Below, piece by piece: positions 33,471-40,205 of a DNA stretch of 64,000 bases (its first letter is position 1; every line of letters starts with the position of its first letter). Below the pieces are notes generated by a model. The model made no database searches, was not told the DNA's origin, and was given only the letters and a program-made list of their open reading frames with translations. Source of the DNA: Neoceratodus forsteri. Its lineage: Eukaryota; Chordata; Ceratodontiformes; Ceratodontidae. The stretch covers positions 1,800,114,967 through 1,800,178,966 of the forward strand of contig CM057450.1 in the NCBI GenBank assembly GCA_016271365.2. Direction: 5' to 3'. The translations under genes were made by a program, and so were the position numbers.

Positions 33471-33547
33471 CCCATTGGACATATGGGTGGCGAGCATACA
33501 ATGGGCATCCTTACATATGCCTTCATTGCTCATACACTTCTATGAAC

Positions 33548-33555
33548 CTATCTAT
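33548..33555. repeat. Target-site duplication of CR1-A, right copy
   Basis: ctatctat, identical to 28255-28262. The next bases (catcttgcatctaag) resume the host LINE frame. Confidence 0.7.
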
Positions 33556-34285
33556 CATCTTGCATCTAAGTTTGCAGGCCACACTATTTCCTTTGATCCT
33601 AAATACTTCTTACTGGGAATTGTGAATCAGAATGACAATACACTTTCCAAATTCCAGCATATATGGTTAAACATATTTTTTTATGCAAGTGAAGCACTTT
33701 ATCTTAATGCACTGGAAATCTCCTACAATACCTGACATTGCAGACATCCTTAAAAACTTAACCCAATCTGCCTCTCTGGAACGTCTTTCTTACCTTGCTT
33801 AGACCGACTACACGAATACAACTTGTGTTGGCAGGATTATTTAAATTATTTGAAATCTGTGTGATTTAGTGGATTAATGTACTTTATAAACCATCAGTCT
33901 ACCATTCTAATATTTATTATTGTTGCCAAATATTCTCTATATATGGTCTCTCTGTTATTTAAAAAGTGTTAAAATTGTTACCATAAGTTCTAATCTTTTT
34001 TTTTTTCTCTTCTCCTAGTATTACACAGCATGGGGTTATGTTTTTTGCTCTGTGTGTAATCAATGTATGTGATACGTCTCTTCTTTACTTTTCCTTAACA
34101 ATAAGCACAACTACAACCCATACCTTGACTTTACCCCCTTACTTTACTGCTACCAAGCACAGGGCGCATTTCTTCACTGTTTACCTAATGTGTATTTTAC
34201 TAGTCACTATGCTGTAATACTGTGTATGTTTTTTCTGTCTATTCAAAATTAATAAACAAATTAAATGTAAAAAAAAGAAAGTAAA
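33556..34285 (+). mobile_element. L1/Tx1-like LINE, 3' end (after the CR1-A insertion)
   Basis: Coding reads SKFAGHTISFDPKYFLLGI near 33566-33620, then LNIFFYASEA, and in another frame LHWKSPTIPDIADILKNL near 33705-33765 and SLERLSYLA, the usual end of L1/Tx1 ORF2. The 3' UTR ends in aattaataaacaaattaaat and an A-rich run near 34270. The open frame 33364-33735 is a chance chimera of CR1-A C-terminus and this LINE. Confidence 0.82.
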
Positions 34286-34562
34286 ACTAGTATGTATAAC
34301 ATAAAAAAATGGCACTGTGAACAAGCAATAGGTGATTTTGTGTGCTGTTCAGTATTACAGGTAGGTGGATTCTACCTATTGTACCTGAGATATATATAAT
34401 CTTTGGCAGATCTTCCTTCATGTATTAGTGTTCTTGTAGCTCTCTTTTGTAGATCAGATCTGAATAGTTATAATATTCTATGCATTATGTTTCAAGCATC
34501 TGTGTTTTGTATCTTCTGCGACTCCGATTAGTGTTACTAGATATAGCTCTTCAACTGCACCT
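34286..34562. other. Unassigned stretch
   Basis: AT-rich, no recognised element. It lies between the L1/Tx1-like tail and the V-SINE-like element. Confidence 0.3.
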
Positions 34563-34570
34563 TAAATATA

Positions 34571-35024
34571 GGTGTCAGCATGGCTCAATTGGTAGCACAT
34601 CTGCCTCTGGACCAGAAGGTCATGGGTTCTTGTCCCACACTGGGATTGGACTTGTACCTAAAAATCACTGGCATCTGAGTGCAGTATTGGGGGGTGCTGT
34701 ACTGCTGGGGTGTGCCATCTTTCGGATGAGACATTAAACCGAGGTTCCTTCTGCCCATCCTGGTGTTGTCCTGGTGGGTGTCCAGGTGGAAGTAAAAGAA
34801 CCCAGGGCACTCTTCGCAAAGAGCATGGAGCATTCCTGGTGTCCTGGCCAACATTACCCTTCCCATAAACTGGTTCATGCAATTATCCAGGCTGTGTGTG
34901 GGTGATGATGTGCGATATGGCTGCCACCACACATTCAGTCACTTCACTACCAGTCTAGCATTGCTTGTAAAGTGCTTTGGGATACTGTGTATGAAAAGCA
35001 CTATATAAATGCTGATTCTTCTTC
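34571..35024 (+). mobile_element. V-SINE-like tRNA-derived SINE with L2-type tail
   Basis: The tRNA-like head carries an A box (tggctcaattggtagcac, 34579-34596) and a B box (ggttcttgtcc near 34624-34634). A conserved central part includes ggatgagacattaaaccgag (34724-34743) and ctggccaacatta near 34845. The tail cttgtaaagtgctttggga and gcactatataaatgc near 34967-35012 is like the 3' end of L2-type LINEs. The head-centre-tail order matches V-SINEs of fish and lungfish as I remember them. The short taaatat repeats (34563-34569, 35025-35031) may be its target-site duplication. It is transcribed by RNA polymerase III and moved by an L2 LINE. Confidence 0.75.
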
Positions 35025-35081
35025 TAAATATCATGATGTATGTATTGTATAACTGCAATGTCTGACTTTGACCTTAATACA

Positions 35082-35236
35082 AGATCCACACAAACAGATG
35101 ATTTGGTACCTTTAATTGGACCAACAGAGTTGTTACAAAAGAAAACAGGTGCTTTTAGCTTTCTGGTTACACAGAATCCTTCATTGGAAATCAGTGGCAG
35201 TTGGTTTGGATGAACACAGTGTCACAAAACTCAGAT

Positions 35237-35272
<36 letters not shown>

Positions 35273-35515
35273 AAACAGATGAAAAGTTGTTAAGGAACAA
35301 CTTAACAACTTTTCATCTGGGTTTTGTTTGTGTGTATAATCTGGGTTTTGAGATAGTATGTTCTTCCAAACCAACTGCCATTGATTTCTGATGAAGGATT
35401 CTGTGTAATCCGAAAGCTAAAAGCACCTGTTTTCTTTTGTAACAACTCTGTTGGTCCAATAAAAAGTATCAAATCATCTGTTTGTGTGGATCTTGTGTTA
35501 CAAGGACCAATACTG
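35082..35515. repeat. Palindromic repeat with TG/CA run in the centre
   Basis: The arms at about 35082-35210 and 35300-35497 are reverse complements: caagatccacacaaacagat is answered by atctgtttgtgtggatcttg, and ccaacagagttgttacaaaa by ttttgtaacaactctgttgg. The centre holds a CA run (35240-35270) and a small hairpin gatgaaaagttgtt/aacaacttttcatc. In the right arm, 35388-35415 forms CTGATGA, a perfect 5-bp stem ggatt/aatcc and GAAA, the outline of a hammerhead core. No ORF is supported. Confidence 0.75.
35240..35270. repeat. (CA)n microsatellite
   Basis: About 15 CA units in the centre of the palindromic repeat 35082-35515. Confidence 0.95.
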
Positions 35516-35634
35516 CAACAAGATTTTTTGTTTGAAATTGATATGTTTTTATGAATAATTTGTTTTTTTATAGCAAAACTTACATGTGAATCATGCAAAA
35601 CCTTTCTGTAACTTAAACTTGTGTTATAAAGATC

Positions 35635-35647
35635 TCATTTGAAATTA
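35635..35647. repeat. 13-bp target-site duplication, left copy
   Basis: tcatttgaaatta is identical to 36471-36483. The bases outside it differ (gatc against attt), and it brackets the whole 823-bp hammerhead element. Confidence 0.82.
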
Positions 35648-35866
35648 CAAAGAACCTCTGTGCATAAACACTGAGGCAAGGGTTACCCCCAAAGGGCATT
35701 TGGCTGGGAAGCCAAGTTTCAAGAAAATACAAAATCACACATGCCCCCACAATGCAAAGCATCATGGGCTACATATGCAAATCACCACAGAATGTTATGC
35801 TGGTCCAACTTTAAGCAGAATTGTATGGTGCCGAAAGGCCTCTCACACAGTTTGCAAAGGGTGCTA

Positions 35867-35924
35867 ACAGAAGACATAGACACATGTTTCGTCCTACCAG
35901 GACTCATCAGTATGCCTCGTCTGT
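35867..35924 (-). ncRNA. Hammerhead ribozyme, type I, minus-strand copy
   Basis: Read on the minus strand: outer helix I ACAGA (35924-35920), inner helix I GGCAUA (35916-35911), core CUGAUGA (35910-35904), stem II GUCC (35903-35900) and GGAC (35894-35891) with a 5-nt loop, GAAA (35890-35887), helix III CAUGUG (35886-35881), UC (35880-35879) as cleavage site, then UAUGUC and UCUGU closing helix I. All catalytic core bases are present. Helix III differs from the other copy by one base (U for C), leaving a G-U pair in the self-complement. The RNA would cut itself after the C at 35879. Confidence 0.9.
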
Positions 35925-36270
35925 TTGACACCCCAGTGGAATGGACCAGCTACCCCTAAGGCAGTGTGCCTGGAATATATTGTGGTGAACCCATTAAGAT
36001 AAAAAACTATTTAAAAGACAAAGAACCTCTGTGCATAAACACTGAGGCAAGGGTTACCCCAAAGGGCATTTGTCTGGGAAGCCAAGTTTCAAGAAAATAC
36101 AAAATCACACATACCACCCAGCCAAATGCCCTTTGGGGTAACCCTTGCCTCAGTGTTTATGCACAGAGGTTCTTTGTCTTTTAAATAGTTTTTTATTTTA
36201 ATGGGTTCACCACAATATATCCCAGGCACACTGCCTTAGGGGTAGCTGGTCCATTCCACTGGGGTGTCAA

Positions 36271-36328
36271 ACAGACGAGGCATACTGATGAGTCCTGGTA
36301 GGACGAAACACGTGTCTATGTCTTCTGT
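36271..36328 (+). ncRNA. Hammerhead ribozyme, type I, plus-strand copy
   Basis: Order on the plus strand: outer helix I ACAGA (36271-36275), a 3-nt internal loop, inner helix I GGCAUA (36279-36284), CUGAUGA (36285-36291), stem II GUCC/GGAC (36292-36295, 36301-36304), GAAA (36305-36308), helix III CACGUG (36309-36314), UC with the cut after C36316, then UAUGUC (36317-36322), one unpaired base, and UCUGU (36324-36328). All conserved core bases match the hammerhead consensus. Helix III with its first pair, ACACGUGU, is an exact 8-nt palindrome with hardly any loop, so it may cleave best as a dimer. Confidence 0.93.
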
Positions 36329-36470
36329 TAGCACCCTTTGCAAACTGTGTGAGAGGCCTTTCGGCACCATGCAATTCTGCTTAAAGTTGGACCAGCATAA
36401 CATTCTGTGGTGATTTGCATATGCAGCCCATGATGCTTTGCATTGTGGGGGCATATGTGATTTTGTATTT

Positions 36471-36483
36471 TCATTTGAAATTA
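36471..36483. repeat. 13-bp target-site duplication, right copy
   Basis: tcatttgaaatta, identical to 35635-35647. Confidence 0.82.
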
Positions 36484-36774
36484 GCTTGCTTAGTTGAGTT
36501 TCTGATTCATATTATATGAATACATTTTTTTTACTACTACAAAAAAAGACTGAACAATGAACTTAATTGAGTCAATTATTGCACTGAGACTTTATTGTCA
36601 TTTAGTAAGTAATAATACATGACAGGGCATGTGGTTACTGTCTGATTGCCGCACAGCTGGAGGCACAAGGTGTCAGCCAAATTCTTTCAGTGGGGGGGAG
36701 GGGCGGTAATTACACCATAACTCCACATCCTGAAATTGTGTTATACCATTTATAAAGTGGTCTGCTTACTAGGT
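36484..36774. other. Unassigned stretch
   Basis: No recognised domain or repeat. It lies between the hammerhead element and a SINE. Confidence 0.3.
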
Positions 36775-36794
36775 AAAACTTTAACAATTCTTTT

Positions 36795-37181
36795 TCTATA
36801 TACATTTTATTGTATTTTTGTAGGTGTTTTCTCCTTCTCCCACCCGAGGCCTCAGCACACAGCCATGCGTGCATGTGGAGGCATGCACACACACCATGGT
36901 GCCAGCTCAACCCCTTCCACCCACCTGCACTGCTGCCCCCTCCCACCTATGCAACCCACTGGACATCAACCCAGTGGGTGCGGACCTACGGGGGGCAAAA
37001 ACCTACCCTCACCACACCCAGGAGAGGACAGGAGAGCAGCCCGGCGGCTTGCTCAGTCCTGCTCTTCCCTTCCCCCCCGTGCTGGCACCCCAATGATCCG
37101 AAGTCATTCCCAAACCTGAGTCACCAGCATAGCATGAGGTAAGACATCCAGTGCCTCAACCCTCAGCACCGCTGGCCTGGC
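36795..37181 (-). mobile_element. tRNA-headed SINE (family S), minus orientation
   Basis: The flanks carry imperfect repeats: aaaactttaacaattc near 36775 and aaaaacgttaacattt near 37182. On the minus strand the head reads tggtgactcaggtttggga near 37125-37107 (B-box-like) with an A-box-like region near 37170-37155. The A-rich tail is at 36795-36825. The body is strongly like the copy at 8462 (for instance catgtggaggca here at 36869 and cgtgtggaggca at 8590). Confidence 0.72.
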
Positions 37182-37984
37182 AAAAACGTTAACATTTTTA
37201 AAATCTTATTCATAACATTACGGTCTGAATGATGCAGCATACAGTCTCTTGGACGTTACTTGCTGTTGTGTCACTCTTGATTGGTTCAGGCAGGCTACAA
37301 GCAGGAAGGCAGAGGAGAAGAGGGACAGAGAAACATTTTGAGGTAAAATCATGGACTGTTGAGAGGTATTTCACCAGTCCATTATGACAGATGATGTGTG
37401 ATTTATGGGGAGATCTGTGAGGAAAGACTGGAGGGAGGATGACGGACAGCAGCACTGCACAAAACACTGAAAGTGGAGATAGGTTTTACCTGCAGTTCTC
37501 TCTACATAGTGCCAGTGCCATCAAGTGGCCAAAGGGGCACCGCATTTCACAGAAACCAGTTGGGAAATAAGTAAAACACAAGTTATGTAAATAGTTGCAG
37601 CACACCAACATGAAGTAATAGCCCTACGGTGCGGAACCGATGATAGCAACAATGCATGTTAACAGTGGACAACAGATCTCTGTGTGAGGAGTTTACAGAC
37701 CCATGTAGTTATTGCTCACTTACCACATGGGTCTGGACAGCAATTGACCAATCAGAATGCAGGACCATCCCTGCCCATTTTGTAATAATGTTTTTCTTAA
37801 TGACTGTTTCTGCTCTTGTATTGATATGTACTTTAGATGGAGAAATCTTATTACCTCTCAAGTTTATTACATTTCCCACTTTAAGGGCACTGCATACCCT
37901 TAGCATCACATCTTAAGGCTGCCTCGAAGTGACAAAGTAGTTAGGCAACTGGTTGCTAACAGTTCACAGTAAATAAGTCTTTTA
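37182..37984. other. Unassigned stretch
   Basis: No recognised element. A small hairpin at about 37697-37737 (cagacccatgt with acatgggtctg) is visible. Confidence 0.3.
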
Positions 37985-38560
37985 CTATCTGTATGAGTTA
38001 GCTTTTCTGTGCTTTTTTAGGCGAACACTGAGCTTATTAGCTGGCAGAATTGGCATCTTGATGGTAGTGGACTCTGTGTGTTTCTGGCTTTGGTTACCAC
38101 ATCTACAATTTACCTCAACTGACTGCCTAGTTCCCCTGAAGTTGAACTGAACCTCCTCTGTACTGTAGTTTGCCAGATCATTGGTACGTAGGTATAGTAC
38201 AATGCCTGGCATTCTCCCCTTACTGCTGATTAGCAGGTCCATTTGGGGAGGTACAGTAGTCTTTCTGCAGCTGCCTCTGGGAGACACAGACTAGATCTCT
38301 GCACCTGGCCAGAGTGGCACACCAGCCTCCTCGTTCCTCTAAGTATTTAGTCCCCTACAACTATGATGTGCTTCTTACTCCCGCTGATGTTGCCTCTTTC
38401 CCCTCTGGTCCATCCCTGTTTGATGGCGTCTCCCCCTCAGGAGTAAGAGCTATTGTTTTCATTCTGGAGCAGTGTTCTTGAGCTAAGTCTTACAGTAACT
38501 CATACTGGTTCTAGGTTGTTTACCCTAAGAATGACACCCATGCTGGTTTCACTCTTCATC
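37985..38560 (-). pseudogene. CR1-type ORF1 SGNH esterase fragment
   Basis: The minus strand reads GRMPGIVLYLRTNDLANYST near 38208-38150. It stands where the CR1-B ORF1 at 20131 reads LDIIVHLGMNDLAQHEIRA. Upstream of it lie a GSCRKTTVPPQMDLL-type stretch and further basic sequence. The GDS and DGLHLS boxes are not readable. The piece is an old CR1 remnant with no ORF2 attached. Confidence 0.58.
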
Positions 38561-38590
38561 AACCCATCCCATCCCACCTCCCACTGCAGT

Positions 38591-38870
38591 TCATGGTGCA
38601 TGGTAAGGTAGTGGGATCACAGTGCCCAGTGGTCCTCGTGCTGTGTTGCTTATCAAGTACTGAATTTCAGCATGGAGGGCACTTTTCACAGACAGCCAAG
38701 AATCTCCAGCAAACTTGGTACCAACCATCCTCCCAAACGTCCTCGGGAAAGTGGCCATGCCACAATCCCTGCAGCTGTACAACTGCTCCCAACCTCCTCC
38801 CTGTACTGCTTGTGCATACATGTTGCGGCATCTGTGTACTATAACGGAAAGTTAGTGAGACGTCAGTCAT
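38591..38870 (-). pseudogene. Possible CR1 ORF1 N-terminus (weak)
   Basis: The minus strand reads GGGWEQLYSCRDCGMATF near 38800-38750, a single CxxC pair followed by a helical stretch. It lies just upstream of the CR1-like esterase piece in the same orientation, so it may be the Cys-rich start of the same ORF1. The homology is weak and could be chance. Confidence 0.3.
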
Positions 38871-39071
38871 GCAGTTTGCTGCTTATGCCCCTTTTCTTCC
38901 TTAAAGGGGACAGGAAATTTGTGCTGAGTGACAGCAGTTCGTAATGTTCTTAATAACAGAAATAAAAGACTTACCTTCAAATGAGCCATATTTAACTGTA
39001 CTTTAACAAATACTGATGTGAAAAACCTGTGTTTTCAGTCGTTTTCTTTTTATGGAAAACATTCTGTGCGG

Positions 39072-39236
39072 TTCTCATCATGGAACCAGTAATCTGGAGT
39101 TTTTACCATGTCACGGTTTGTGTACAGGATGCTAAACATGAGCTATTGTCCTATCAGAACTATGCTTAAAGTTCTGTGCACAAATCATGACATAGTTAAA
39201 ATTCCAGATCACTGGTTCCATGAAGAAAACTGTAAC
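39072..39236. repeat. Inverted repeat (arms about 56 bp)
   Basis: catggaaccagtaatctgga near 39080 is answered by ccagatcactggttccatg near 39203-39221, and ccatgtcacggtttgtgtac by gtgcacaaatcatgacatag. The spacer is about 60 bp. It looks like the core of a hairpin MITE; no target-site duplication is evident. Confidence 0.75.
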
Positions 39237-39665
39237 AGAATGCTGCCTATGAAAACAAAACAATGCAAAATACTATTTTTCATATCACTTTTTATTCAGG
39301 TACAGTTACATATGGATCAGTTAGGCTTATGGATATCATTTCTGTAAAAGGAAACATTTATAAGACAGCTACCAATTAGAAATCATGCCCTGTCCTCTTT
39401 AAAGAACTTTTTACTTCAGCCTGTGCTTTCATAAATAATATGTTTCAGCTGTTATAATTTACTGGAGAATACATTTTTTTATTTAATTTTCAATGTTTCT
39501 TTTCAAGATTTATAGCACATTTTGTTAGTTCATCTAAAAAGTCTGCATAGAAAACATTTGTCTCTCCCCTGTTACCCTCACAGTGCCTTTGTTTATGACA
39601 TCATACTGCTTACCATGACAACAGACTGTGATGTCACAAACAGTGACTGTATGGTTAGCAGGGGA

Positions 39666-39681
39666 GAGTCAGATACATTTT
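39666..39681. repeat. SINE target-site duplication, left copy (16 bp)
   Basis: gagtcagatacatttt, identical to 40190-40205. Confidence 0.9.
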
Positions 39682-40189
39682 ATTTTTATTACTTTTTGGC
39701 CCCGCAGATGGCCGCCAATCATCTGCCGGTCATGATGCCTCCTGGCTTCCACCTCCAGCCGCGCTCAGCCCCCCGAGACCCCTGGCTTGCCCCCCAGGGG
39801 GTGGGGTCGTGGCACTGGCCCTAGGTGCCGCAAAACCTGTAACTGACTGGGGGAGCCAGCTGAGACGCTAATTGAAGACGGAGGCTGGCTTCACAGAGGC
39901 AGCCAACTGCGGTATTTTCTCCAGTATTTGGGGGTGGGGACGTGCAATGATGGCCAGTGTCCGCCCCACCCCCGATGTGCTGGTGTTGGTGCTGTGGTGC
40001 ACCAGGCTTCCGCTAGGTGTCCCTGGAGTACCAAATGTACTCCCCCCTCCCCTCCAAAGAAGGAGAACAGTCACGGAACGCTCTATCCTTCTCCCCCGGA
40101 TGGCCCTTCCAGCAACCCAGGTCCGTTCCCGAACCTGGGTCACTGGCGTTGCAGGTCGGCACCTTGCCCCTGCGCCGGCGGGCCGGTCT
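39682..40189 (-). mobile_element. tRNA-headed SINE (family S), minus orientation, 16-bp TSD
   Basis: The exact 16-bp repeat gagtcagatacatttt at 39666-39681 and 40190-40205 bounds it. On the minus strand it begins with a tRNA-like head: A-box-like gcgcaggggcaaggtgcc near 40175-40158 and B-box-like ggttcgggaac near 40139-40129. The tail is A-rich (T-rich at 39682-39700 on the plus strand). This is the best-kept copy of the five and probably the youngest. Polymerase III promoter boxes are inferred. Confidence 0.85.
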
Positions 40190-40205
40190 GAGTCAGATAC
40201 ATTTT
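40190..40205. repeat. SINE target-site duplication, right copy (16 bp)
   Basis: gagtcagatacatttt, identical to 39666-39681. Confidence 0.9.

Larger units (their letters stand above)
28263..33547 (+). mobile_element. CR1-A LINE, nearly full length, inserted in an L1/Tx1-like LINE
   Basis: The insertion of about 5.3 kb contains a 5' region with two promoter-like units (28446-29049), ORF1 (29306-30630) with a Cys-rich N-terminus and an SGNH esterase, ORF2 (about 30700-33460) with endonuclease and RT, and a short 3' UTR ending at tatgaac near 33547. The end sequence matches that of the copy at 1-1356. Flanks carry ctatctat. The gene order ORF1 with esterase, then ORF2, is that of full-length CR1 elements. 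Confidence 0.88.
35648..36470. mobile_element. Hammerhead-ribozyme retroelement, tandem plus inverted units
   Basis: On the minus strand a 371-bp unit (35648-36018) is followed by a partial second direct copy (36019 to about 36112). The direct match is caaagaacctctgtgcataa at 35648 and at 36019. From about 36117 to 36470 the same unit runs in the opposite orientation (about 354 bp), making a near-palindrome. One hammerhead ribozyme lies in each arm (35867-35924 minus, 36271-36328 plus). A 13-bp exact repeat flanks the whole. No reverse transcriptase or nuclease is coded, so it is non-autonomous. Size, ribozyme type and tandem habit resemble animal retrozymes and Penelope-like pseudo-LTRs. Confidence 0.85.

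Noticed and set aside
34571..34640. A functional tRNA gene
   Set aside because: Only A- and B-box-like words are kept; no cloverleaf closes and the sequence continues as a SINE.
35966..36454. Two identical 72-codon frames at 35741 and 36236 on opposite strands
   Set aside because: They are the same DNA in the inverted hammerhead unit and contain the ribozyme itself; not a protein gene.
37656..37916. 86-codon frame with a hydrophobic stretch
   Set aside because: No homology recognised, no conserved pattern, and no neighbouring exon signals; likely chance.
38591..38870. Host zinc-finger exon (CRDCG)
   Set aside because: Only one CxxC pair is present; position and orientation favour an old CR1 ORF1 start.
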